A DNA stretch of 64,000 nucleotides from assembly GCA_946902985.2 (NCBI GenBank), contig OX336389.2, positions 338,928,444-338,992,443 of the forward strand, written 5' to 3'. The DNA comes from Meconema thalassinum. Its lineage: Eukaryota; Arthropoda; Insecta; Orthoptera; Tettigoniidae. The notes beneath the pieces are model-generated. The model had not been told where the DNA came from, did no database searches, and saw nothing but the letters and a program-made list of their open reading frames with translations. The position numbers and the translations under genes are program-made. Positions 44,864-56,060 of this stretch are shown one piece after another. How positions within the stretch are numbered: the first letter of the stretch is position 1; every line of letters begins with the position of its first letter.

Positions 44864-46096
44864 CAGGGGTGTGCAAGTTACTTTTCAAATGTACTTCGTA
44901 ACAGTTACGGTACCGTTACTTGCCATTAATAGCAACGACTTTACAGTAGCGTTTGTAGAAGTAACAAATCATTACTTTTTCATTGCCTTTTTTTTACAAA
45001 ATATATTGCTTTGTAATAACATTTTCCCCACTACTATAATTTCCATGATTTGAGCGGAATAGTGGATTACAGTAATATGGAAAACAAAATGAACTATCAG
45101 TACATTGCTACAGCAACCTGGCGCACACCTCATGCATTAAAAATAATTAAATTCATGAAAAGTGAATAGTATGCAGTTAAATTATAAATTACTAGCAGTA
45201 GTGCCCGGCTTCGCCCGGTGGATTTATTTGTTTTATGGATGATAATGAATACTACTACAGAACTGGAGCGCTCAAGGATAAGGATCGGAAATCACCAACG
45301 CTTATTGCAGCTGATAACCTCAGTATACTGCACCAACACCATCGCCCTTATACAGAGGCATACTATTGTCATGATGATAACTGTTTTAAGGGACCTAAGA
45401 AATCTTTTTACACTAATTACTCCCCGTGACTGCAATTTATAAGCAGCTCGCAAATCTGCACCAGAACACTGTTAGGGGCGACGTGATGCAGCCCGCATTA
45501 CAAGGCAACAAAAGACTTGCGTAAGTATTATTGAAGCTGTCCGGGAGCGCTTGATCTTCCGAATTACTGAACAAAAATCAATCTTTATGGTTACCTGAGA
45601 GGTGTAGCCTAATTCTACATAGCCTAAACTATTCCTCTTGAATCTGGCTATCATATAGAAAAAGAATTTTTCGAATCCGACTGGTAGTTCCAGAGATTAG
45701 CGCGTTTAAACACACAAACAAACAAACTCTTCAGCTTTATTATATTAGTATAGATTTTGTAATCAAAACAATAATTATTATTACTACGGCTCAAAGAGCA
45801 TTTGGAACGTTTGTGGCACCAGTGCGGGGAACAGATAGGCGCAGATACTCGAACCTTACAAATCCATCATAAATTCACGGTTTGTTTATGGTTATTGTTT
45901 GTTTTGATGGGCTTGTTGGTTCCATCCCCACGTGCTTTTGGCAACTGACCGCTCCATCTGAAAAAGTAACGAGGACTTTCGTTACCGTACTTCGTTACTC
46001 TTGAAATAACGGCGTTGCAGTTACAGTTACTTATTTTAAAAATATCGTTATTACCCTTCCGTTACCATGAAAGTAACGCGTCACTCCCCTACACTG
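44864..46096. mobile_element. hAT-like element, third family
   Basis: Left end CAGGGGTGTGCAAGTTAC and right end (reverse complement) beginning CAGTGTAGGGGAGTGACG and reaching GTTAC are inverted with a small gap. Near-perfect 8-bp flanks GTCTTAGG (44856-44863) and GTCTAAGG (46097-46104) fit a hAT duplication with one mutation. Sub-terminal regions are full of GTTAC/GTAAC motifs on both sides. No transposase. A Helitron-like element sits inside it. Confidence 0.65.
45192..45754 (-). mobile_element. Helitron-like element, nested
   Basis: On the minus strand it begins TCTATACTAATATAATAAAG after an A and ends GGGCACTACTGCTAG before a T (A|TC...CTAG|T), preceded by a GC-rich CCGGGCGAAGCCGGG that could form a short hairpin. 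A TTTGTTTG run follows the start, as at 4095-4790. Open frames at 45218-45442 match no known protein. Confidence 0.55.
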
Positions 46097-46104
46097 GTCT
46101 AAGG

Positions 46105-46308
46105 TTTAGCTTATTGGTCATGAGTGGGTAGTATCCAATATTTTAACTTCCATTGTTAAATATACTATATTAAATTTTGGTTTGGTTTTCTACGCCTGTA
46201 ATAATAACAACTTGGAGATGTATGCTGTGCTGTAGCTGGCAAGCTTCCGATCATTGCTGTTAATGATACATTGGTATAAATTTTGTCTTATATTTCAAGC
46301 CTCCGTAT
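46105..46308. other. Unassigned short spacer
   Basis: AT-rich sequence with no supported feature. Confidence 0.3.
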
Positions 46309-46331
46309 AATTGTTGTTGTTGTTTGAGTCT

Positions 46332-47917
46332 TCAGTCTTTTGACTGGTTTGATGCAGCAGTCCTTGCCTCCCTGTCCTGAGCTAATCGTTTCATCTCTAC
46401 ATAGCAACCACACCCTACATCCGAGGCAATCTGTTTAACATATTCTAACCTTGGTCTACCCCTACAGTTCTTGTCCTCGACCCTTCCTTCCATAACTAAG
46501 CTTGTTATTCCTGGGTGTCTTAGTATGTGTCCTACTAACCTATTTCTTCTCTTCATTAGCAGTCGCCAGAAACATCTCTCCTCTCCCACTCGTCTTAATA
46601 CCTCTTCGTTTGTAACCCTATCTACCCATCTGATCTTCATCATTCTTCTGTAACACCACATTTCAAATGCTTCAATTCTCCTCTCTTCTGCTGCACCAAT
46701 AGTCCAAGTTTTACTTCCATAGAGCGCCACGCTTCAGACAAAGGCTTTCAAAAATGACTTCCTAATACCTAAATCTATATTCGATGTCAACAGATTCCTT
46801 TTTTGTAGAAATGCTTTCCTTGCCTGAGCCAAACTACTTTTTATATCCTCTTTGCTTCGTCCATCACTAGTTATTTCGCATCCTAAGTAACAGAAGTCTT
46901 CTACTTTCTTCAGCTTTTCACCTGCCAATTTGATGTCCATAGAGGTTTCTGATTTATTTCGGCTGCATTCTAGTATTTTTGTTTTACAATTATTCATTTT
47001 CATCATGTATTCTTTCCGTAAGACGGAGTCCATACCATTCAAAAACTCATTCAAATACTCAGGCTTGTCGGCCAAGATGACGATGTCATCAGCAAATCTC
47101 AGAGTTGAAATTATTTCTCCTTGAATCTTCACTCCCACTTTAAATTTTTCTTAATTTCCTTCATTGCTTGTTCAATGTAAATATTGAAAAGTATGGGTGA
47201 TAAGTTGCAGCCTTGCCTAACACCTTTCTGAATATCAGCTTCTCTCTCATGTTCTTCAGCTCGAATGACTGCTGCCTGGTTTCTGTATAGATTGTAGATC
47301 ACCCTCCTATCTCTGTACTTTATTCCAATAGATTTCAAAATGTCAAACAATTTAGTCCAATCAACGTTATCAAAAGCCTTTTCTAAGTCTACAAATGCCA
47401 TGAACGGTCTCTTATCTTTCCTTATTCTACCTTACAAAATCAGCCTAAGACTTAGTACAGCTTCCCTTGTTCCTACATTTCTCCTAAAACCAAACTGGTC
47501 TTCACCCAACTCCCTTTCTATCTTGCTTTCAATCCTCTTGTAAATTATTCTAGACAGGATCTTTGAAGCATGAGTAATCAAGCTGATTGTACGGTAATCT
47601 TCACATCTGTCAGTTCCCACTTTCTTTGGTATAGGGATGATTACATTCTTCTTGAAATCAGGGGGTACCTCACCTGTCTCATAAATCCTACACACCAAGT
47701 GAAATAACCTGATCAGACCTTCATCTCCTATGCAGCGTAGCAACTCAATCGGTATATCATCTATGCCTGGTGCTTTGTTCCAGCTTAAGTCTTCCAAAGC
47801 TCTATCAAATTCTGATCTCAATATTAAATCTCCTTTCGCATCCTCATCAATTTCCTCCTCCCTTTCCATTACATGATTCTCAATCTCCTTTCCCTTATAC
47901 AAACTCTCTATGTTCAT
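46332..47917 (-). pseudogene. LINE reverse transcriptase, frameshifted
   Basis: Order on the minus strand: fingers region SWNKAPGIDDIPIELLR and VIIPIPKKVGTDRCEDYRTI (47820-47580), QFGFRRNVGTREAVLSLRL (about 47495-47440), palm MAFVDLEKAFDNVDWTKLF (47401 on), KGVRQGCNLSPILFNIYIE, catalytic RFADDIVILADKP (about 47105-47060), then the thumb and the C-terminal ALYGSKTW...CYRRMMKIRW segment to the stop at 46332. The frame changes near 47435, 47135 and 46733. All classic RT blocks are present, so loss of function is by frameshift and interruption. It belongs to APE-type LINEs; clade not fixed. Confidence 0.87.
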
Positions 47918-47973
47918 CAGTTGGCAATCAAAGTGAAAGGTCGTGTTTATCCCGAGCTCTCAGGTGTGCTGGA

Positions 47974-48984
47974 ATGGTTTGTTCTCTGGAGTGTTATCGG
48001 GCGAGGATCGGACTGTGGTATGCCAAGGGTAGTCGGGATTTCCGGTGTTTGTGTGTGCGCACGGGACCTAGCAACTTGTGGTTCATAGCCCTAGTGATAG
48101 CTGCATTGCTAGTTATTGGTGGAGTGGAAGTGAATCCAGGGCCTGTTACTCCAAATGTGAATCAGGCAAATGATCCAGTGGCATCTTTAACGTGTTCGAC
48201 GTGCAGTAAAACATTGAAGAATGGTGTTGAGTGTGGACTATGTGAGAAATGGTTTCACTTCGGCTGTATTAAGGTCAAGAAGGAGGATTGTGATGTCGGA
48301 AATTGGTTTTGTAAAGTATGTGATACGCCGGACAGTTTGAGGGTGCAAATCAAAGCAAGGGATCAAATAATACAGGAACTTAGAGCAAAGCTTCGTGAAT
48401 CAGAAGAAACGGTGAAGGATGTGACTGAACGGCTTTCTACTGGGATCAGTGTGGAAGAGGGCGTGCAGGAGCAAACTGAGGATGACGTTATCATAATGGG
48501 TGATTCTATGATACGATGGAGTGCGAATGTCTCGAGGAAATCAGGTGCGAAAGTGCGGTGTTACCCGGGGATTAAGATTGAGCAGCTTGCCCAACAAGTG
48601 GAAGAAGCAAATGTAGAGGACTGTGACAAAGTTAAAGTGTTGTTGCTCCATGTTGGGACGAACGATTTGAAGAAGAGGGCTACAGCTGATTACATCATGG
48701 GGGAGCTCTACGAACTAGGCAGAAAAGCTAAAAGCAAGTTTCGAAATGCAAAAATTATAATGAGTGGCATTGTTCGGCGGGGAGATGTTCCGTTAAGGCG
48801 AGTTAAGACTGTAAATGACCGCATGGACTGGGTATGTGCACAACTGGGCTTAGTGTACGTAGAAGCTGACTGCTGGATTGGTGGCCGTGACTTCGCCCGA
48901 GACGGGCTGCATCTAAATCGACGGGGTGCTTTTAACCTAGGGAGCCTACATGACAGGGTCATCGGTTCGTGCCGGCTTTTGTGA
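47974..48984 (+). CDS. LINE ORF1 protein: hydrophobic/2A-like N-terminus, PHD finger, SGNH esterase-like domain
   Basis: The 336-residue ORF is read from ATG 47974, the first ATG inside the element; upstream frame belongs to the interrupted LINE. Residues 36-48 form a hydrophobic segment that runs straight into GGVEVNPGP (49-57), close to the 2A consensus D-V/I-E-x-N-P-G-P except that the D is G. A PHD-type C4HC3 finger follows (C74, C77, C87, C90, H95, C98, C113, C116), then a coiled coil (about 122-155). Residues 172-336 are SGNH/GDSL esterase-like: GDS with S178, GTND at 228-231 and DGLHLN with D310 and H313. ORF1 proteins of this type in CR1-group LINEs bind the element RNA; the esterase may act on lipids or be structural. 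The ORF ends in TGA with ORF2 continuing in the same frame. Confidence 0.85.
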   Translation: MVCSLECYRARIGLWYAKGSRDFRCLCVRTGPSNLWFIALVIAALLVIGGVEVNPGPVTPNVNQANDPVASLTCSTCSKTLKNGVECGLCEKWFHFGCIKVKKEDCDVGNWFCKVCDTPDSLRVQIKARDQIIQELRAKLRESEETVKDVTERLSTGISVEEGVQEQTEDDVIIMGDSMIRWSANVSRKSGAKVRCYPGIKIEQLAQQVEEANVEDCDKVKVLLLHVGTNDLKKRATADYIMGELYELGRKAKSKFRNAKIIMSGIVRRGDVPLRRVKTVNDRMDWVCAQLGLVYVEADCWIGGRDFARDGLHLNRRGAFNLGSLHDRVIGSCRLL

Positions 48985-51831
48985 GGAGGAGCAGGTCCAG
49001 AGGTTGCCAGCCGTTGGGAACAGAAGGAGCAATTTCGAGATATTTGCTGCGGAGGTAAGACTCTAAGATTACTGCAGGTTAATTGTCAGAGTTTAGGAAA
49101 TAAATTAATCGAATTTTGGAATCTTGTAGAGACGTATTCTCCGGACATTGTCATTGCAACTGAATCTTGGTTATATGAGGACATAAATAGTAGCGAAATA
49201 ATTCAAGGGACCTACGAAATGTACAGAAGGGATCGGGGGAAGCGAGGTGGTGGGCTATTTATTTGTGTGCGCAAAAATATAGGTAGTTTCTTAAAGTGGG
49301 CAGATATGGATCATGAAATGTTATGTGTTCAAATTTCGGATAAAGGAAATAAATTCCCTCTTCAGGTGATAGGGGCGTATAGAGCACCGAAAGATAACTT
49401 TTCTCTCCTCGAAACACTGTATGATAAAACTTGTACGGGTAATGCTATGAAAAAGAGCATAATAATTGCTGGAGATTTAAACCTCCCCAAAGTAGACTGG
49501 TCTGGTGAGTCAACTAGCTGTAGTCAAGCTCAGAGCGCTGCAAATAAATTCTTAAGGGAGGGGGGATTTTCCCAAGTAGTTGACTTCCCAACTAGAGACA
49601 ATAATACCTTAGATGTTTATCTCGTAAGGCCTGTAGAGCTGTATATTAACTGTCTGAAAGTACCAGGAATTAGTGACCATTCTGGGGTTGAATTAAATAT
49701 TAGATATGGTGACATTACAAAATTAGACTCTGATGTAGCAAAAAGATCATATTCCAGTATCGCAGGGCGGATCAGGGCAAGTTTCAGGGGTATTTGAATG
49801 AGCTATTTGTAGGATGGGCATCGGAAGGAAATCACATTAATATCCTGTGGACTAACTTTTTGAAAATTTTAAATAGCGCTGTTGATAAATTTGTCCCATT
49901 TAAATTGCTGAAACAAAACCCAGATCCTGAGTATTACACACGAGAAATTAGGAGTCTAAAACGGAAAATTAGGAAATTATACAATAAAAGACATGATAGT
50001 GACAAGAGTATGTTGAAATTTAAGTCCTTATCAAGAGAGCTCGTCTTAAAAAAGAGGGCTGCTCATGACAGTTATATGCAAGGTTTACTTGGTTCGGGAG
50101 GTGATGGGTGGAAAAAAAATTTACAGTTATGTTAGGAGAAGAAAGGGAAATCCAAATAATTTGTCGATGATAATGTCCGGTGACGGTAAATTAATTACTG
50201 AGAAACAGGCCATTGCTAATGAATTAAATGTCTTTTACGGTAGTGTGTTCAATAAATCCAATAGCTGTGTGTTGGACCTTAACGACGAATCAGGTGCTCC
50301 CCTGTTCCAAATAAACCAGTCAGCAATTGTAAAGCTAATACAAAAACTACGTTTCAATGTATCAAAGGGTCCTGATAATATTGTTAGTGAAGTACTTAAA
50401 CTAGGGGGTAGGGCCATGGCACGATACTTGGAGGTGATGTTTAATGTGTCCATAAACAATGCGCAAATCTCAGAAGACTGGAAAAGAGCTACGGTAGTCC
50501 CAATATTTAAGGGAGGGAGCAGACTTGAATTGGGCAACTACAGGCCGGTTAGCCTTACGTCCATCGTTTGTAAACAGATGGAGCATCTCATTTGCGACTA
50601 CTTGAGGGAACAGTGGGAAACATTATCATGGTTTAATGATAGGCAACATGGATTTCGGAAAGGTTACTCATGCGAGAGTCAGATGCTATCACTTTTTCAA
50701 GACATTAGCGAATCGTTAGACCATGGAGTTTCAGTCGATGCCGTGGTTATAGATTTTGCGAAGGCATTTGATGTCGTGCCGCATGATATGCTACTCCATA
50801 AATTAGCTTCGACGAAGATTGATAGAAGAGTAATTTTATGGATCCAAGAATTTTTGACGGGTCGTTCCCAGAAAGTGAAAGTCGAAGGCATATTCTCGGA
50901 TGAAATTACCGTAACGTCGGGTATCCCTCAGGGCAGCGTAATCGGAACTTTGTTATTTTTGGCGTTTATAAATGACTTACCAAATGGGATTCGCAGTGAC
51001 TGTCGATTGTTTGCGGATGATTGTGTAATATATCGAAAGATACATGACTCACAAGACAATGCAGTGCTTCAAGAGGACCTGAACCTGGTCTATAAGTGGG
51101 CGATTGAAAATAAAATGAAAATAAACACAAGAAAATGTAGTCTCTTAAAAATAGGGAAAGTGCGGAGGCAGGATTTTCAATATAACATTGGCTCGGAAAT
51201 ACTTGTAGAAGAAGATTCTTGCAAATATTTGGGCGTTCACGTAAGGAACGATATGAAATCGAGTAGTCATGTAGGATGTGTAGTTTCAAAAGCTTACAAA
51301 TCCCTGCACTTTGTAATGAGGGTATTAAAAGGAAGTAGTACCTCTGCTAAAGAATTAGGCTATTTGTCACTTGTAAGACCTATTCTGGAATATGCCTCGG
51401 CGGTTTGGGATCCATATCAAGTAGGGCTCATCAATGAGTTGGAAATGGTACAAAGAAAGGCCGCTAGATTTGTGCTCAGTGACTTTAATCCCAGGAGCAG
51501 TGTGAGCCGTATGTTAAAGAAACTTGGGTGGGAATCACTGGAGGCTAGGAGGATGAAATCTAGACTCTGCGCTATGTACAACACGTATACAAATCAACCA
51601 GCATGGGGTGAGCTTAGCAAACGATTGGGAAAGCCCACTTACATGGGTAGGAGCGATCATCCTTTCAAAGTTAAGGGCCGACCACAGCGAACAAATTATG
51701 GTAAATATTCTTTTGTAAACCGTGCCATTGATAACTGGAACTCTCTACCTGCCGCAGTCTTAGAGCCTTTTCCCAAACATATAGGTGTGTTTAAGAAAAG
51801 ACTGACTATTTGTGTAAATACTCCAGTTTAA
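48985..51831 (+). pseudogene. LINE ORF2: APE endonuclease and reverse transcriptase, two frame changes
   Basis: The open frame continues directly after the ORF1 TGA, in the same frame, with no ATG before 49219, which is already inside the endonuclease. Endonuclease motifs: LLQVNCQSLGNK, VIATESWL, RGGGLFICV, IIAGDLNLPKVDW and ISDHSGVELN (to ~49700). The frame shifts near 49770-49790 and shifts back at an A8 run at 50112-50119, where one extra A explains the break. RT follows from about 50110: KGPDNIVSEVLK, NYRPVSLTSI, QHGFRKGYSCESQ, VVIDFAKAFDVVPHD, SGIPQGSVIGTLLF and the catalytic CRLFADDCVIY (about 51000-51030), then the thumb, to a stop at 51831. With the two small indels corrected all enzymes look complete, so the copy is young but probably inactive. 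Confidence 0.87.
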
Positions 51832-51884
51832 TTGTTGTATAATTGTTATTGAATTGCTATGTATAATTATTTATTTGTTATGTG

Positions 51885-51941
51885 TATCCAATTTGCCACC
51901 GGGGGACACTCCCCCCATTGCAAATAAATGAATGAATGAAT
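51885..51941 (+). other. LINE 3'-terminal hairpin and tail
   Basis: ATTTGCCACCGGGGGACACT followed by CCCCCCATTGCAAAT can pair as TTTGC/GCAAA and GGGGG/CCCCC around a small loop. It is followed by AAATGAATGAATGAATG. Such terminal hairpins serve as RT recognition sites in CR1-like elements. Confidence 0.6.
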
Positions 51942-52100
51942 GTAAGCTTTCCATCTCTCAATCTTTTCTTCCCTATCTGTTGGAGACTTTCCATTTGCGT
52001 CCTTAATATTACAGCACTTAGTCTTATTTTCTCCAAATGTATTCTTAATCCTTCGATATGCTGTGTCTACTTTTCCTAATTTCAGACAATTTTCTATACT
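51942..52100 (-). pseudogene. Upstream piece of the interrupted minus-strand LINE
   Basis: The minus strand reads AYRRIKNTFGENKTKCC and GKSPTDREEKIERWKAY, the linker before the RT domain, continuing into 47917 once the nested LINE is removed. Confidence 0.8.
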
Positions 52101-52170
52101 AATCTAATTAAATATTAAATAATCTTTCTCGTCTATTTATATTTATTATTATTATTATTATTATTCCTCA

Positions 52171-52459
52171 ATTACCGACAGCGGTAGCTACGCTCGCTAA
52201 CGCGCTGCGCTAGACCATGGGGCTAAGTTCTGTGGAATCGGGAGACGTGGGTTCGAACCCCACCCTCGGCCGTCCTTGATATGGTTTTCCGTGGTGTCCC
52301 ATTTTCAACTCCAGGCAAATGCTGGGACGGTACCTTCTGACAGGCCACGGCCGCTTCCTCCCACATCGTTGCACACTTTCCTTCATCTCTATTCATTTCA
52401 TCTCCCATTAACTCCTCTCATGAGTTTGGCGTCAGGAAGTGCATCCGGCAATAAAAACT
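52171..52459 (+). mobile_element. tRNA-headed SINE
   Basis: Head ACAGCGGTAGCTACGCTCGC with a B-box GTGGGTTCGAACCCC near 52247; body GGTTTTCCGTGGTGTCCCAT and GGCCACGGCCGCTTCCTCCC; tail GGCGTCAGGAAGTGCATCCG. Related to 33405-33685. An (ATT)n run precedes it (52140-52163). Confidence 0.65.
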
Positions 52460-52531
52460 GAAAACTATCCGCTATAAGGACTTTCATCCCCGACATCGTT
52501 GGAAAACGGGAATAATAAGGTTTGGATATAC

Positions 52532-55500
52532 TGTGCCCGTTTAGACCGGAGTCCGCACGACCACATATGCATTTTACCAATAATCAGTCAGCACGAGAGT
52601 CAAAATATCCCGGAGCGCCAGATGGGTTAAAGCAAATCGCAAAAACGACATCAAATTAAGAAAATGCTTTACTGATTTTTGGCTCAATGCAACAATAAGG
52701 ATAGAAGGAGATTTAATTGGGTATGACACATCTGGTAAAATTATCTCAGTTTATTTTAAAGTTAAAATCTGACTGCAAGGATGCTCAAAGCAGCATCATC
52801 CACGTGTGGCGATCCACACTCTTATTTACACACAATATACAGAAATTTTCCAAACACATTTGACAATCTTTTTGGAAACACAAGTCCGATTAATAGTCCT
52901 GTGGACTGTGTTCCAAAATTATTAATGATTAATTCCAGTTCAAAGTTAATTGTCTATACTGGAAATATCGTAGATCACTGTTTGAATATTTACTTGATAT
53001 TAACACTCGTAGAATAAATGTTCATAGAATTCTAAACTTTCACTTCCTTTTTTCCAGTTTCAAAAATATATCGTCGAAAATATTATTATCATCGAAGCAA
53101 CACAAATTATTTACACATATTAATAACATCTGAAAAGTATTTGACCTTGAGCATAGCATCGAAGAACTGTGCGAAGCACAACAACAATTAATTGTTCTTC
53201 TGACATTTAACATTCGAGAAGGGACTCGATTATGAACTTCAAGTTCCTAACAAAATATATGATTTCTGAATCATCAACTTGATCAATAAATGGTTGAACC
53301 ATTCAACTATTCAATTATCCACTTGGAATCATTATTATAAAAATATTTATATTCATGGCCATTTTTAGCAATTTTCACAACTTGCAATTCTTCGACAGAA
53401 TGCGGAAATTAGAATTGTAGTTTTATAATGAATTCATTTAGTTCATGGCACTAGGATTGAAAATATCCTTCAAATTATTCGTGGTTAAAGAATTATTTTT
53501 AATTGGCAGTGGCCCATTCTATTATTTGTGTAAGAACACAATATTACAACAACAACAACGGCAAAGGTCTTCCTCTTAAGAAGAATAAACTACTATCATG
53601 ACAAATCCGGGTTCTAGCAAAATCAAAGTCTAAATGGAATTCGTAAACAAGGTTGAAATAAGAACTGATGGTTTTCAAGAAATAACCTTCGGGTCATTCA
53701 TCCGACGAAATGTGTAGTTCCAATACTCCTACTATAAACCTGAGCCATCGAACCTGCTATTTGATTGATGCTCGAAAAAACCTCTTCATTCCTGCGACTT
53801 AAACATGCGCACCTGGGAATGGCATTTCAACTACTCCACACATATAAATTTTCTTCCCAAAATTTATACAATAAATCAAGCCTCTGCTTGTTATCAACAC
53901 TGGAAGATTAATAAACTTACAAGTTTATTTTATTTTACCATTCAGTTCAACCCGTGAATTTACCATACTTATGAAAATCTTTATTTCACTTTCGAGTGTA
54001 TTTACGTCATGATTTTATATAAATACAAAAATATCCTATTTGATACAAATATCATTTGCTTCCCGTTTCATGCCTCTCCGTGTTATCTGAAAAATATACT
54101 TTGCTCAATGCAAATATCAACTGTTCAACCAGAACTGAAATGTTGGTTGAATGCGGGCTTGCGCTAACCACTTTCCTTCGGAAAATCTCCTGTTCCGGAC
54201 TAGAAATGATTAAACTACTTCATAGGCTCTCTCTCAATACATATGATTATTAGAAAATATAATATCCAAGAATTATTTAGAAAAGTTATAAAAATTATTA
54301 TTATTATTATTAGTGGATTATTATTATTATTTGTTATATATATTTAATTATCATCTCATTATGTGAGAATCCACATGTTCGAACCTTCGAATATGGAAAA
54401 AATATCCATTCCTCAACAAAAATAAATTATTAACTTTTACAGTTACATCGGCTGATTACCGTGATTTCCCAAAAATATGAAAAATTCAAATAAATGCTCG
54501 AAATGCTCGGTCATCGATCCTAAACTGTTCTGAGTGCTGAAAAAACTCAGAATAACTCTAACAAGTCTTGCGTAAATCATTGCAAGCTTTAAATACGAAG
54601 AAAAAAATGTGTTGGTCATCTGCAGAAAAAAAAAAAAATAGTTTGTTCCAATTAGCTAGGCATAATATAATTCAAATGTGGCTTACATTTCTTGATGGTC
54701 TTGAAGCGTAGTAAACCTGGTCTGTACCAGATTTATCCATCGATATGCCCTATCGGACAAGCATGTATAATCCTTGTATCCGCCGCCATCATATACCCAC
54801 AATTCGTCTAGTCAGACATAGTGGTAGTATCTTTTGACGTTTGAATTAACTGTTGTTCCATTTTAATATGGGCTTCTATCAAAGCCATAACAGTTTGTTT
54901 AAATAGGGTCAGATCTAAGTGATCTCTTCTTAGATATGTCAGTTGTAACATAACTCACGGTAATCTTATCAGTACAAGAAAAACACTGACAGTCTAAGCA
55001 ATTAACGGCTGTTCTGAAGATCGTTCCCTGGGCATGGTTTATTAATATCACCATCTACCATGCGCTAGGCAACTTGTAGTTTCCCTTGCGTAGACTAATG
55101 AACGCCACCGTTATAGACTAGTCTTCAGTGTACTGACAGATCGAAGTGGTTAACTAGTTACAAATATGAAAACTGACTTGAAATGGATTTAAACATCCAA
55201 GTATTAAGTTATTACTGGACTGTGACAAAATACTATTTTCTAGACAAAGTCTAGCATATGTCCTTGTGAAAATATAAATATTTCCACCAATGTCTGTAGA
55301 AAAATCAATCACCTCAGTGATTCTCCTCGCCGTAAACTTACTAAGTTCCAACTCGTAGCGCAGCACTTTTCGTGACTATCACGACTTTCAAAAGAACTTC
55401 TGCGTAGATCTGGCAACCATGTGCCTTGGCTCAGCGTAGATGCAACTTGCTCGCCAAGTGCTTGTGTTAGAATGAGCTGAAGTTGCTTCGGCCAGCTGGC

Positions 55501-55864
55501 TTTTATTCAAAACTGTCAGGGTCACGCGTCATCACCTTATATCTGGAAATCCTCATATCTCTTGAATCCCTGGTCCGATTTACTTGATACTAATTGCATT
55601 CTCTTTCTTTTGTCCGTGCCAGTAATCTGATCCCAGTCTCAAGTCTCTACTCCATAGTTAACTATTTAATCAATAAATAGCCTCCAACTCTGCTATTACT
55701 CGCTACGTCACTTGACATCCAACTATCGGTAAATTCCTTCCAAATGCTTCGAGAAGCAATGTAGCGCGATATTCAAATATCTCAACTTTCAAAAGCGGCT
55801 ACAGCCTTTCCCTTGATATCTAGGTGTCTGAAACTTGGAATACCCATTCCTAGAGTTGGGCACA
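52532..55864 (-). repeat. 3' LTR (~3.33 kb) of the Gypsy derivative
   Basis: On the minus strand it starts TGTGCCCAACTC and ends AACGGGCACA, so the ends form the inverted repeat TGTGCCC/GGGCACA. The first 1,690 bp (plus-strand order) align with 59331-61022. There is no sustained reading frame. Such long LTRs are unusual compared with the 864-bp LTRs at 22220. Confidence 0.82.
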
Positions 55865-55929
55865 TCCACCCCACACCTAGCAAAAAATAAAAATTGAAAA
55901 ATTTTTATTTTTCCTATCTACACATTAAC

Positions 55930-56060
55930 TCATCTGGTTCTTGAATAATAAATCTTCAAATTCGATGCATTATAAGTTCCCACGATGTTACCAGTTCGTG
56001 TATTAGCGATTTCATAGGTTCCATTATTGTTTACTTCCACAATATTCAAAATCTTTAATT
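55930..56060 (-). pseudogene. Integrase C-terminal remnant
   Basis: In a frame different from the protease, the minus strand reads NNGTYEIANTRTGNIVGTY, then NASNLKIYYSRTR and stop (55930-55932), resembling the extreme C-terminus of Gypsy-type Pol after integrase. It follows the protease after almost no spacer, marking the end point of the internal deletion of RT, RNase H and integrase. Confidence 0.65.

Larger units (their letters stand above)
47918..51941 (+). mobile_element. CR1-like LINE, nearly full length
   Basis: A plus-strand element of 4,024 bp with short 5' leader, ORF1 (PHD plus esterase-like), ORF2 (endonuclease plus RT) and a compact 3' end with a hairpin and (TGAA)n-like tail. 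It interrupts the minus-strand LINE inside the codons between KIERWKAY and NIESLYKGK. The flanks show at most a few bases of duplication. The order of domains follows the CR1/L2/Rex1 group of LINEs. ORF1 is open; ORF2 has two single-base frame changes. Confidence 0.88.
46309..52100 (-). mobile_element. LINE (minus strand), split by another LINE
   Basis: The 3' end is at 46309, with the tail GACTGAAGACTCAAACAACA running into (AAC)n on the minus strand. RT coding runs from 46332 to 47917. The next upstream piece of the same protein resumes at 51942, so the plus-strand LINE at 47918-51941 was inserted into it. The 5' part upstream of about 52100, including the endonuclease, is missing. The family also occurs at 38377-39024. 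Confidence 0.85.
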
